Assembly: GCF_039634365.2 (NCBI RefSeq)
Contig: NZ_CP155079.2
Coordinates: 2,604,001 to 2,668,000 of the forward strand
DNA length: 64,000 nucleotides
Source: Mucilaginibacter sp. PAMB04168
GTDB taxonomy: Bacteria > Bacteroidota > Bacteroidia > Sphingobacteriales > Sphingobacteriaceae
Direction: 5' to 3'
The translations under genes and the position numbers were made by a program. The notes beneath the pieces were generated by a model. It saw only the letters and a program-made list of their open reading frames with translations, was not told the origin of the DNA and searched no databases. Within the stretch, counting starts at the first letter, position 1; each line of letters starts with the position of its first letter. Positions 1 through 7,677 of this stretch are shown here, one piece after another.

Positions 1-1057
1 AAAAAGCTGCGGCTTTCAGTTTCAAGCCAGCGGTTTCCTCTAACCCAAAAATCAGATTCATGTTTTGGACTGCCTGGCCTGATGCACCCTTTAACAGGTT
101 ATCCATAATGCTGATTATAAATAACTTGTCACCCTTTTTTTGTACCTGTATAAAGCATTTGTTAGTGTTCACAATCTGCTTTAAGTCGATGTTGCGGGTG
201 GTAACGTTAGTGAATGGATGGCTGCCGTAATATTCAGTGTAAAGTTTCACCGCTTCTTCGGCCGACAGATCGCTGTCCAAATAAATAGAAGCAATAATAC
301 CTCTGGTAAAGTCGCCGCGGTACGGAATAAAGTTCACCTGTTTGTTAAAGCTGGCTTGCAGTTGCGTAAGCGACTGGCCAATTTCATTTAAATGCTGGTG
401 ATCAAAAGCTTTGTAAACCGAAAGATTATCATTACGCCAGGTAAAGTGTGATGTTGGCGACAAGCTTTGCCCAGCGCCTGTAGAACCTGTAGTAGCAGTA
501 ATATGCACCTCACTGTTTAAATTGCCACTGGCAGCCAATGGCAATAAGCCTAATTGCAAACAAGTAGCAAAACAACCTGGATTGGCTATGTTATGAGCCC
601 CTTTTATAGCCTCACGGTTAAGTTCCGGCAAGCCGTATGTGAAGTTGCGTGTTGTAGATTCTGAGTTTTTCGTAGCCGGGTTGGAGATGCTCGATTTGTC
701 TTTCAGCCTGAAATCCTGGCTCAGGTCAATGATCTTAACACTGGCTGGAAAAGGATTGGCATCTAAAAACTTACGTGCATCGCCGTGGCCAACACATAAA
801 AACAGCACATCCACATGGTGCGATAGCTCACCTGTGAACTGTAGTTCGGTATCGCCAAACAGATCAGTGTGCACTTCGTACACAAAATTGCCTGCATTGC
901 TGTTGCTGTGTATAAAGGCTATGTCAACCGCCGGGTGGTTAATCAGAATACGTAAAAGTTCGCCGCCTGTATAACCGGCCCCGCCAATTATACCTGCCTT
1001 TATTTTGCTTCCTCCGCCAACCGGCGGAATGGGGTCTGTTTCTTGTTGGCTATTCAC
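1..1057 (-). CDS. argC: N-acetyl-gamma-glutamyl-phosphate reductase, 3' end cut by window edge
   Basis: NADPH-dependent reduction of N-acetyl-glutamyl phosphate to the semialdehyde, third step of arginine synthesis, cytoplasmic. The frame is open from a GTG at 1057 to the window edge, about 352 codons, with no stop reached; the last residues match the family's C-terminal region, so only a few codons are probably missing. Visible motifs are the N-terminal nucleotide-binding GIIGGAGYTGGE and the active-site cysteine in NIANPGCFATC (near 560-590), followed by the GSTGAG segment. The GTG start overlaps the stop of the upstream cupin by 8 bp. It adds about 17 residues before the usual N-terminus, partly encoded by a palindrome at 1013-1028. 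No ATG lies near the conserved start, so GTG is the best choice but is not proven. It is the last visible gene of the arginine cluster. Family call is sure. Confidence 0.93.
   Translation of the reverse strand, partial: MNSQQETDPIPPVGGGSKIKAGIIGGAGYTGGELLRILINHPAVDIAFIHSNSNAGNFVYEVHTDLFGDTELQFTGELSHHVDVLFLCVGHGDARKFLDANPFPASVKIIDLSQDFRLKDKSSISNPATKNSESTTRNFTYGLPELNREAIKGAHNIANPGCFATCLQLGLLPLAASGNLNSEVHITATTGSTGAGQSLSPTSHFTWRNDNLSVYKAFDHQHLNEIGQSLTQLQASFNKQVNFIPYRGDFTRGIIASIYLDSDLSAEEAVKLYTEYYGSHPFTNVTTRNIDLKQIVNTNKCFIQVQKKGDKLFIISIMDNLLKGASGQAVQNMNLIFGLEETAGLKLKAAAF
1013..1028. repeat. Short perfect inverted repeat inside the 5' end of argC
   Basis: TCCGCC and GGCGGA arms flank a 4-base AACC loop. 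It lies within the coding sequence and encodes part of a Pro/Gly-rich N-terminal extension that the ArgC family normally lacks. It could be a small dispersed palindrome that landed at the gene start, or a hairpin affecting translation. Only one copy was noticed here. Confidence 0.5.
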
Positions 1058-1400
1058 AGTTTATTCTATCGTTTTTTGTGGATGGATGTGAGTACAATAA
1101 AAATTCCAGATCAGTTTCGGCAGGGTTACTTATCCGGTGCTTTTGCCCGGATTTGACTTCTATGCCTTGCTGCCGGTTAAGCACAGTAACTTGACCGTTG
1201 ATAACAAAAATGGCTGTTCCGCTTAGTATAAAAAAGAACTGTGTTGCATGCTCGTGATAGTGCAGTTGCTCAGTCGCATTTGGCGGCATTAGCTCCTGCT
1301 TTATGGATAGTGCTTCAGTATCCACAAAGTTCCACCCATCACAGTTGTCACCCCATTTATAATGGCTTAAACAGTTCTCTTTTGAAAGCAGCGATTCCAT
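1050..1400 (-). CDS. Small cupin-domain protein in the arginine cluster
   Basis: A 116-residue single-domain cupin, probably cytoplasmic with no signal peptide. The first cupin motif is visible around residues 45-70 (LHYHEHATQFFFILSG), giving two histidines for a possible metal site; the second motif is weaker (SGQKHRISNP near residues 83-92). It sits directly after argG (the argG stop and this ATG abut at 1401/1400) and overlaps argC by 8 bp, so it is translated as part of the arginine operon. No cupin belongs to the known arginine pathway. It may be a sugar or amino-acid binding or isomerase-like protein; the substrate is unknown. Confidence 0.8.
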   Translation of the reverse strand: MESLLSKENCLSHYKWGDNCDGWNFVDTEALSIKQELMPPNATEQLHYHEHATQFFFILSGTAIFVINGQVTVLNRQQGIEVKSGQKHRISNPAETDLEFLLYSHPSTKNDRINCE

Positions 1401-2594
1401 TTATGATTGTTGATTTACCTTGTGGTATATCATAACCTGGTTACCAAATATCTTAGAGAAACCCTTAACGTCATCACCGGTCCAGGCGTTGTTCATTTCA
1501 CCGTAACTGCCAAACTTGCTCGACATTAAATCATGGTCTGACTCAATACCAGTTACCTGGAAACGGTATGGGTTTAATTCAACAAACACTTTGCCGCTAA
1601 CCTGTTGCTGTGTATCGTTCAGGAAGGCTTCGATGTTGCGCATGATTGGGTCATGAAACTGCCCTTCGTGCAGCCAGTTACCGTAGAAAGAAGATAGTTG
1701 GTCTTTCCATGACAACTGCCATTTGGTTAATACGTGCTTCTCTAAAGTATGGTGTGCCTTGATAATAACCATTGGTGCGGCGGCTTCAAAACCTACGCGG
1801 CCTTTAATACCTATAATGGTATCGCCAACATGAATATCGCGGCCAATGCCATAAGGCTGGGCAATAGCCTGTAAGGCCTGAATGGCTTTGGTTGGGTGAT
1901 CGTAATTAGTACCATCAATGGCTACAAGTTCGCCTTTTTCAAACACCAGCTCAATGTTCTTGGTTTCGTTTGAAGTAACGGGAGTAGGCCATGCGTCCTC
2001 CGGCAGGCCTTGGTTTGAGGTCAGGGTTTCTTTACCGCCTACAGATGTTCCCCAAATGCCTTTGTTGATAGAATATTTATTCTTTTCAAAATTCATCTCC
2101 ACACCGTGGTCTTTCAGGTATTGAATTTCTGCCTCGCGGCTTAGTTTCAAATCGCGGATAGGAGTTAGTATCTGCACATTCGGAATCAGAATGTTGAAGA
2201 TCATATCAAAGCGTACCTGATCATTACCGGCGCCGGTGCTGCCATGAGCAACATACTCGGCACCAATTTCTTTGGCGTAGTTAGCAATAGCTGTTGCTTG
2301 GCTCACGCGCTCGGCACTTACCGAAAGGGGATAGGTGTTGTTCTTCAGAACGTTACCATAGATCAGGAAACGAACGCAAGAATTGTAAAAGTTTTCCGTC
2401 TCATCAACCACATGGTGCGATGTAACACCCATTTTGTAGGCACGTTCTTCAACCTGTTTTAACTCTTCGTCGCTAAAACCGCCGGTGTTTACAATAACCG
2501 AGTGTACTTCCAGGCCTAAATCCTGTGTTAAGTAGATGCAGCAAAATGAGGTATCTAATCCGCCGCTATAGGCTAATACTACTTTTTTCTTCAT
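1401..2594 (-). CDS. argG: Argininosuccinate synthase
   Basis: Joins citrulline and aspartate with ATP to give argininosuccinate, the penultimate step of arginine synthesis, cytoplasmic. The 397-residue length is normal for the family. The N-terminal ATP pyrophosphatase loop VVLAYSGGLDTSF (residues 5-17) and the STGAGNDQVRFD substrate segment (near residues 119-130) are both present. It starts 35 bp after the upstream GNAT gene and runs into a cupin and argC, so it is the second gene of a four-gene minus-strand operon. Nothing looks damaged. Confidence 0.97.
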   Translation of the reverse strand: MKKKVVLAYSGGLDTSFCCIYLTQDLGLEVHSVIVNTGGFSDEELKQVEERAYKMGVTSHHVVDETENFYNSCVRFLIYGNVLKNNTYPLSVSAERVSQATAIANYAKEIGAEYVAHGSTGAGNDQVRFDMIFNILIPNVQILTPIRDLKLSREAEIQYLKDHGVEMNFEKNKYSINKGIWGTSVGGKETLTSNQGLPEDAWPTPVTSNETKNIELVFEKGELVAIDGTNYDHPTKAIQALQAIAQPYGIGRDIHVGDTIIGIKGRVGFEAAAPMVIIKAHHTLEKHVLTKWQLSWKDQLSSFYGNWLHEGQFHDPIMRNIEAFLNDTQQQVSGKVFVELNPYRFQVTGIESDHDLMSSKFGSYGEMNNAWTGDDVKGFSKIFGNQVMIYHKVNQQS

Positions 2595-2629
2595 TATGAT
2601 GGGTTAACCAAAAAGGGTGATACTTAATA

Positions 2630-3277
2630 TTAAAATGTAATGGTTTTTACGCTGTTTTTAATTGCATTTTCAATACGCTCCAATAGCGTAGCCTTGTGTG
2701 TCAGCTTCTTCATCTTCTCTTCAAACTGTTGCTGCTTATCAACCGGGTCCCAAAGCATGGCGGTACACATACAGTTCTTGCGCTCTTTGGCCGTTAAAAT
2801 ATCATAGTTAACACAGCTGCGGCAACCTTTCCAAAAATCTTCATCCTGAGTAAGTTCTGAGTAGGTAACCGGCTCGTAACCCAGTTCTGAGTTAATTTTC
2901 ATAACCGCCAAGCCCGTAGTTAAACCGAATATTTTGGCATGTGGGTATTTAGTACGGGAAAGATCGAACACAGCCCTTTTTATGGCCTTGGCTAATCCTA
3001 CCTTCCGGAACTCCGGGTTTACAATTAAGCCCGAGTTAGCCACAAAGTCGCCGTGGCTCCATGTTTCTATATAACAGAAACCAGCCCAGGTGCCATCTTT
3101 ATGCAGGGCAATAATAGCTTTACCTTCCAGCATTTTATTAGCAACGTACTCAGGAGAACGTTGTGCAATACCAGTACCGCGTGCTTTAGCCGATGATGCC
3201 ATTTCATCGCATATCTGCGGTGCGTAATCGGCGTGATTTTCGGTAGCAACTATAATATCAAAATCTTGTAAGGTCAT
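2630..3277 (-). CDS. GNAT acetyltransferase of the arginine cluster with a C-terminal cysteine cluster
   Basis: A 215-residue GNAT-fold protein, first gene of the arginine operon. The acetyl-CoA segment is around residues 82-105 (GLIVNPEFRKVGLAKA). Its place ahead of argG and argC, with no classic argA in view, suggests it makes the N-acyl glutamate that starts the pathway; this is inferred from context. After the GNAT core there are cysteines at 152, 155, 169 and 171 (CxxC, 13 residues, CxC), a pattern suited to a zinc or Fe-S site and not part of a standard GNAT. An EKMKKLTHKATLLERI helix follows. The 273 bp upstream hold no perfect -7 box that I could find. Confidence 0.85.
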   Translation of the reverse strand: MTLQDFDIIVATENHADYAPQICDEMASSAKARGTGIAQRSPEYVANKMLEGKAIIALHKDGTWAGFCYIETWSHGDFVANSGLIVNPEFRKVGLAKAIKRAVFDLSRTKYPHAKIFGLTTGLAVMKINSELGYEPVTYSELTQDEDFWKGCRSCVNYDILTAKERKNCMCTAMLWDPVDKQQQFEEKMKKLTHKATLLERIENAIKNSVKTITF

Positions 3278-3550
3278 GAGTAATAAAACGATTACCTTAA
3301 ATTATTGGCTTAAGCCTTATGTAATTAATGGTTTTGTATAAAAGAAGTTTGAAAAAACCTCAGTTTGGGTTGTGGCGATGAAACAGTGTTTATCAAACCC
3401 GGGGGATATACAATCGTCGTCGTGACGGGAAGTTAACTAAAACAACAGCGTTCAAAGCAGCGGCGAACCATGCATTTACTGCTGCGGTTACTGTCCTTTT
3501 TATGCTTTGAATGTTCATTTTTTGTTAATATGCTCTGTTTGTGAATTTTT

Positions 3551-4228
3551 GTGCAAAGTATCCAAAATAATTTTATTTATGCAAGTAAAAAATGCATATT
3601 AAAGTTAAACTTTTGTAAAGAAATATCTTTGATAACTACAGCTATAAATCAGCAAGATATACAGCGCCTTCATCAGGTGTTCAACAGCATTGCTGTGTTC
3701 GATGATGAGCCCTTCAATGCCATGCTTCCACATTGGGGTGCGTTAACCTGTAAACGCAAACAAATCCTGACACAAATAGGCGAAACAGAGCATTATCTGT
3801 ACTTGATAACCGAAGGCATACAACGTGGCTTTTGTAACTACGAGGATAAAGATGTCACGCTGGTTTTCTTTTATCCAAATTCTTTTGCTGGTATTGCCGA
3901 TAGTTTTTTATTGCAGCGCCCATCTGCCTTGTACTTTGAGACGCTTACCGCAAGCCGTATGCTGCGTATTAGTTACAACAACTTTATGCAGATAGCACAC
4001 GAATTTCCGCAGGTTGAAAAGTGGCTGCGTATAATGCTGAGCCATACTTTGGCCGGTTTGTTGGAACGGCAAAAAGAGCTTAGTGTTTATACCGCTGCCG
4101 ACAAGCTAGCGGCGTTATTTAGGCGTAGCGCATTTATCTTCAACATGGTTCCGCATAAGTACTTAGCATCATACATAGGTGTAGATCCGGCCACTTTTAG
4201 TAAAATGTACAGTAGGCTTGAGAAATAA
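3551..4228 (+). CDS. Crp/Fnr-family transcriptional regulator
   Basis: A cyclic-nucleotide-binding-like N-terminal beta barrel (about residues 30-145) and a C-terminal winged helix-turn-helix (about 170-225, ending in YLASYIGVDPATFSKMYSRLEK-type recognition region). This layout is typical of the Crp-like regulators common in Bacteroidota; the ligand is unknown. The start is uncertain. GTG at 3551 opens the longest frame, but the first 25 residues look unlike the family, and TTG at 3629 gives a more usual N-terminus. No in-frame ATG lies near either. It stands alone, with a DinB-family gene 65 bp downstream. Confidence 0.85.
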   Translation: MQSIQNNFIYASKKCILKLNFCKEISLITTAINQQDIQRLHQVFNSIAVFDDEPFNAMLPHWGALTCKRKQILTQIGETEHYLYLITEGIQRGFCNYEDKDVTLVFFYPNSFAGIADSFLLQRPSALYFETLTASRMLRISYNNFMQIAHEFPQVEKWLRIMLSHTLAGLLERQKELSVYTAADKLAALFRRSAFIFNMVPHKYLASYIGVDPATFSKMYSRLEK

Positions 4229-4251
4229 AAACGATGGTATAGATCAAGATT

Positions 4252-4277
4252 TTTGTCAGGGCAAATCCGGTACTTTG
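4252..4277 (+). promoter_or_regulatory. Possible promoter for the DinB-family gene
   Basis: TTTG at 4252 and TACTTTG at 4271 resemble the Bacteroidota -33 and -7 elements. The -7 is one base shorter than TAnnTTTG. The gene starts 16 bp later at 4294. Weak call. Confidence 0.3.
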
Positions 4278-4293
4278 CCCAAAATCCTAAACC

Positions 4294-4887
4294 ATGTCAC
4301 AATTTAAATCCAAACAATTGCTTGCAGATCTGCAGATAGATATTATTGAAATTACCGAATGGGCAAAGCAGTTGTTAATAGCCACACATTATCTAAACAC
4401 CATTCCACAGCCCGGCAAATGGACCATTGCTCAGGTGATTGAACACCTGAACACTTATAATGATTATTATTTGCCTGAAATAGCCAAAGCACTTCAACAC
4501 TATCCAACCGGCTCATGCCATGCAAATGGCATATTCAAGACCGGCCTTATTGGTGGATACCTCACTAAAATGATGCAGCCCGATATTAACGGGAATATAA
4601 GCAGCAAAACAAAAGCATTTAAGAAACATATACCTGTAGCCGAACTAAATGCGAAAACGGTTCTTCAAGGCTTTGTAGCAGGGCAGGAGCAATTCCTGTT
4701 ATTAATTAGGCAAGCACACCTTTACGACTTAAATAAGGTGCGTATTAAAATGAGCATTAGTAACCTCATCAAATTAAAGCTGGGCGATGTGTTACGCGTA
4801 TTGGTTATACACCAGCAAAGGCATTTTATTCAGATAAGAGAAGCACAGGGCCTTATAATAGCTAAGCAGAAGCTACAAATCTGCTAA
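4294..4887 (+). CDS. DinB-superfamily protein
   Basis: A 197-residue protein with the DinB four-helix-bundle pattern: a TIAQVIEHLNTYN helix with the first histidine (about residue 51) and a later VLVIHQQRHFIQI helix (near residue 170) with two further histidines suited to a metal site. Members of this superfamily include thiol transferases and damage-induced proteins of unknown role. No substrate can be read from the sequence. It starts 65 bp after the Crp-like regulator and is followed 30 bp later by a 2'-5' RNA ligase family gene, so the latter two may be co-transcribed. Confidence 0.8.
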   Translation: MSQFKSKQLLADLQIDIIEITEWAKQLLIATHYLNTIPQPGKWTIAQVIEHLNTYNDYYLPEIAKALQHYPTGSCHANGIFKTGLIGGYLTKMMQPDINGNISSKTKAFKKHIPVAELNAKTVLQGFVAGQEQFLLLIRQAHLYDLNKVRIKMSISNLIKLKLGDVLRVLVIHQQRHFIQIREAQGLIIAKQKLQIC

Positions 4888-4917
4888 ACAGTTATTCAGC
4901 ACAGCCGTTTATTAAGA

Positions 4918-5427
4918 ATGAGTGATACTCCGCTGATACTTACACTTACGCTGGACGAGGATAGCCAACAATATTTTAACGAACTGCGCCGTGAACATTT
5001 CCCGCCCGAGCGTAATTACCTGAACGCACACCTAACGCTTTTTCATCATTTGCCGTCAGATCAGGACCAAATTTTTTCAGACATTTTTTTGGCAGTACAG
5101 ACCTATCAAATCATGCAGCTTGCCGTTACCGAAATTAAAAGCATTGGAAGCGGTGTGGCCTTTAAGATTGAAAGCATACCGTTAATGCAATTACACCGGT
5201 ATCTACAGCAATTGTGGCAACCCTGGTTAACTCCGCAGGATAAGCAAACACTATGGCCGCACATTACCATTCAAAATAAAGTTGAGCCTAACCAGGCCAT
5301 GTTATTGAAAGCACAGCTCGAGCAAGACTTTAAACCATTTACTGCCAGGGGCTTAGGGCTTGGCGTTCATGAGTATCAAGGCGGGCCATGGAAGTTTAAG
5401 AAATCGTTTGAGTTTGGAACTAACTAA
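4918..5427 (+). CDS. 2'-5' RNA ligase family protein (LigT/2H phosphoesterase)
   Basis: The 169-residue protein carries two HxTx motifs: HLTL at about residues 38-41 and HITI at about 119-122. These define the 2H phosphoesterase fold acting on 2'-5' or cyclic phosphodiester bonds in RNA or nucleotides. Both histidines are intact, so it is probably active; the natural substrate of bacterial members is mostly unknown. It follows the DinB-like gene by 30 bp and converges on a minus-strand pair. Confidence 0.85.
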   Translation: MSDTPLILTLTLDEDSQQYFNELRREHFPPERNYLNAHLTLFHHLPSDQDQIFSDIFLAVQTYQIMQLAVTEIKSIGSGVAFKIESIPLMQLHRYLQQLWQPWLTPQDKQTLWPHITIQNKVEPNQAMLLKAQLEQDFKPFTARGLGLGVHEYQGGPWKFKKSFEFGTN

Positions 5428-5510
5428 ATCCATACTTAACGGAATGCCAAAGGAATAAAGCGGACTCTCCAGCTTGTTGAGATCAGTCTTAAGCTGGCAA
5501 TGATGTTATC

Positions 5511-5756
5511 TTAGTTATATTTGTTATAAGCATCTCGCCAATCCTTTCGCATTTCTGTAAAGCGTGCGGCAACGGTGGCATAAAAAGCTTCGTCCAGTAG
5601 TTCAAAAACGCTGTTTACGCCGTCCATCAAGTCGGCCTCTGCCACTTTATAAGTTTGCTCCAAAGCACCTTGTTCCAGTTTTATAATGAACTTACGATTC
5701 ATGCTAAATATGGAAACCTTAAATTCAGGATGCGGTAATTCAGCTATAACTCTCAT
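5511..5756 (-). CDS. Small conserved-looking hypothetical protein
   Basis: An 81-residue cytoplasmic protein with no signal peptide or membrane segment and no recognised domain. It is rich in charged residues and ends in RKDWRDAYNKYN. Its ATG overlaps the stop of the upstream CrtA-like gene by 4 bp, which points to translational coupling and makes it a real gene. Function unknown. Confidence 0.65.
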   Translation of the reverse strand: MRVIAELPHPEFKVSIFSMNRKFIIKLEQGALEQTYKVAEADLMDGVNSVFELLDEAFYATVAARFTEMRKDWRDAYNKYN

Positions 5757-6463
5757 AATGTTTCAATTTTAATTCTACCCTGTAGCGGGTCGGCACCATT
5801 GAGGGTACCCCAGGTAGCAAGTGGTTTAAACCGTGCAAAAAGCTCCTCGCTGTACCAGCCCTCCGCACGTGTTTTCTTAATAATATCAGCGTGCTGGCGT
5901 GAACGATATGCAAATGCCTTAACGTTGTCGATGCTTTCCCAAACCGAAAACGTTGCCTGCCTGTATACGGGAGCTTCACCAATGCCAACGGATGTAATAT
6001 ATCCTGGCGAAGCAGCCATCATACTGGCCGCCTCATCTACATGGCTCCAAAAGTTTTTAAGGCGACTTGGCCTTATGGTAGCCCTGGTTAACACCGCTAC
6101 AGCGCCGTTGTAGTCCTTTACCTCGGGCTTTCCAAAGGGGTCTTTGCCATCCCACTTGCCGTGGCTCTGTAGTGGCTCGGCCAAAAGGGTCCAGCTTTCC
6201 GTAGTCAACTTTTTCCACCAGGATGATATGAACGATTTCTGATAGAAGCTGTCAAAATCTGCTCTGGTGTTCCAGGTTGCCAGTAAGCCCCATTGTTGCC
6301 AGTCGGGTGTAAGGTCAAAACTGCCGTTACGGCCGCAGCCCATTAATTTCCAAAAGGTGCAGCCCTTTTGTAATGAAAGCGGCAGGCGGTGCAGGGCCAT
6401 AGCCAGCAGGGCAAATGGGATAAAGGCTTTGCGGTAACGTACTATAGTGAGGCTGACAATCAT
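5753..6463 (-). CDS. CrtA-like (spheroidene monooxygenase-like) protein
   Basis: A 236-residue protein resembling CrtA, the carotenoid 2-oxygenase family: a KLMGCGRNGSFDLTPDWQQW segment near residues 39-58, an ATIRPSRLKNFWSHV segment near 138-152, and an AFAYRSRQHADIIKKT segment near 194-209. CrtA enzymes in phototrophs are heme-dependent and act on spheroidene. No other carotenoid gene is in view, so the substrate here is unknown. It may instead be a general heme-binding antibiotic-monooxygenase-like protein. It is coupled by a 4-bp overlap to the small gene at 5511-5756. Confidence 0.7.
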   Translation of the reverse strand: MIVSLTIVRYRKAFIPFALLAMALHRLPLSLQKGCTFWKLMGCGRNGSFDLTPDWQQWGLLATWNTRADFDSFYQKSFISSWWKKLTTESWTLLAEPLQSHGKWDGKDPFGKPEVKDYNGAVAVLTRATIRPSRLKNFWSHVDEAASMMAASPGYITSVGIGEAPVYRQATFSVWESIDNVKAFAYRSRQHADIIKKTRAEGWYSEELFARFKPLATWGTLNGADPLQGRIKIETL

Positions 6464-6529
6464 ATTTGACTAAGCGAAATAACTCATTAAAAATGAGATT
6501 TGGCTTATTAAGTTTTACCTTACCCTGCT

Positions 6530-6537
6530 TACTTTTG
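6530..6537 (+). promoter_or_regulatory. -7 promoter box TACTTTTG just before msrC
   Basis: A perfect match to TAnnTTTG, ending only 4 nt before the msrC ATG at 6542. If transcription starts about 5-7 nt downstream of the box, the mRNA would be leaderless or nearly so. No clear -33 TTG lies at the expected distance. Confidence 0.5.
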
Positions 6538-6541
6538 CAAT

Positions 6542-7018
6542 ATGGCCGAAGACTTACAAATACTACAATCAGCCGATAAAGCTGCTCAATATCAATCTTT
6601 GCTACCGCAGATTGAGGCGTTAATACAAGGCGAGACCGATCTTACCGCTAACCTGGCTAATATAGCTGCGGCGTTAAAAGAACAGTTTAAGTGGTTTTGG
6701 GTAGGATTTTATCTGGTAAAAAACGGTGAGTTAGTTTTAGGCCCGTTCCAGGGACCTGTGGCCTGTACACGCATTTGCTTAGGTAAAGGCGTTTGCGGCG
6801 CAGCCTGGCAGCAACGTAAAACATTGATAGTGCCCGATGTGGAAGCTTTTCCCGGTCATATTGCCTGCAGTTCGTTATCACAATCTGAAATTGTTGTGCC
6901 GTTTTTTAAAGGCGACGAGGTGGTAGGCGTGCTTGATGTGGATAGTGAATTGCTGGATCAGTTTGATGAAACAGATGCGCTTTATCTGGAAGAGCTGGTA
7001 AAAATGATAGTGTTTTAA
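6542..7018 (+). CDS. msrC: Free methionine-(R)-sulfoxide reductase, GAF-domain type
   Basis: Reduces free methionine-R-sulfoxide using thioredoxin, cytoplasmic antioxidant. The 158-residue single GAF domain is the normal fRMsr size. The three family cysteines are present at 75 (VACTRI), 85 (GKGVCG) and 109 (HIACSS), the same spacing as the E. coli enzyme. The TAA shares its last base with the ATG of the next gene (TAATG), so the hydrolase downstream is coupled. A perfect -7 box lies 4 nt upstream. Confidence 0.92.
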   Translation: MAEDLQILQSADKAAQYQSLLPQIEALIQGETDLTANLANIAAALKEQFKWFWVGFYLVKNGELVLGPFQGPVACTRICLGKGVCGAAWQQRKTLIVPDVEAFPGHIACSSLSQSEIVVPFFKGDEVVGVLDVDSELLDQFDETDALYLEELVKMIVF

Positions 7019-7677
7019 TGCAGAAAGTATTTCTGATCTCAGGTTTAGGTGCCGATCATCGATTGTTCGATAAGCTCGAATTGCCGGGATGTGACTTGGT
7101 ACACGTTAACTGGATTGAACCCGAGGCAAAAGACACGTTGAGCTCCTATGCGCAGAAATTGGTAGAAACATATGGCATTACGCCACAGTCTACTGTAGTT
7201 GGTGTATCAATGGGTGGAATGATAACGGTGGAGATTAGCAGTCTGATGCCACTGCGTACGGCTGTTATTATCTCCAGCATAAAATCAGTTAACGAATTCC
7301 CCCCTTACTTTAAGTTTTTTAAAAGGGTTCCCATTTACAAGATCATACCGCATGGATTTTACACCTCAATGGGTTTATTAATTAAGCCGTTATTTGGCGA
7401 ATTGCGTGGTAAATCAGGCTTCCTTTTTGTAGATATGATAAAAAACACATCGCCTGTATTTATGCGGTGGGCTATGCATGCCATAGTAAACTGGCAACCT
7501 AAGCCGTTACGCAATAAAATTTATCATATTATCGGTAATAAGGACTTGATCTTTTCCCATACCCGCATTAAGGATGCTACATACATTATAGAGCGCGGCA
7601 GCCATGATATGGTTTATACGCGTGGCAAAGAAATAAGCAAAATTATACAAGGAATATTAACAGATGAAACTACATGA
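7018..7677 (+). CDS. Alpha/beta hydrolase
   Basis: A 219-residue single-domain alpha/beta hydrolase without signal peptide. The nucleophile elbow is GVSMGG (Ser about residue 64) and the histidine lies in ERGSHDMVY near residue 199. It overlaps msrC by 1 bp and the alkyladenine glycosylase by 14 bp, so all three are one transcript. Substrate unknown; the short size suggests an esterase-like or thioesterase-like role. Confidence 0.8.
   Translation: MQKVFLISGLGADHRLFDKLELPGCDLVHVNWIEPEAKDTLSSYAQKLVETYGITPQSTVVGVSMGGMITVEISSLMPLRTAVIISSIKSVNEFPPYFKFFKRVPIYKIIPHGFYTSMGLLIKPLFGELRGKSGFLFVDMIKNTSPVFMRWAMHAIVNWQPKPLRNKIYHIIGNKDLIFSHTRIKDATYIIERGSHDMVYTRGKEISKIIQGILTDETT

Noticed and set aside
5469..5497. 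CCAGCTT/AAGCTGG inverted repeat as terminator
   Set aside because: 15-base loop and no T-run; too weak to call.
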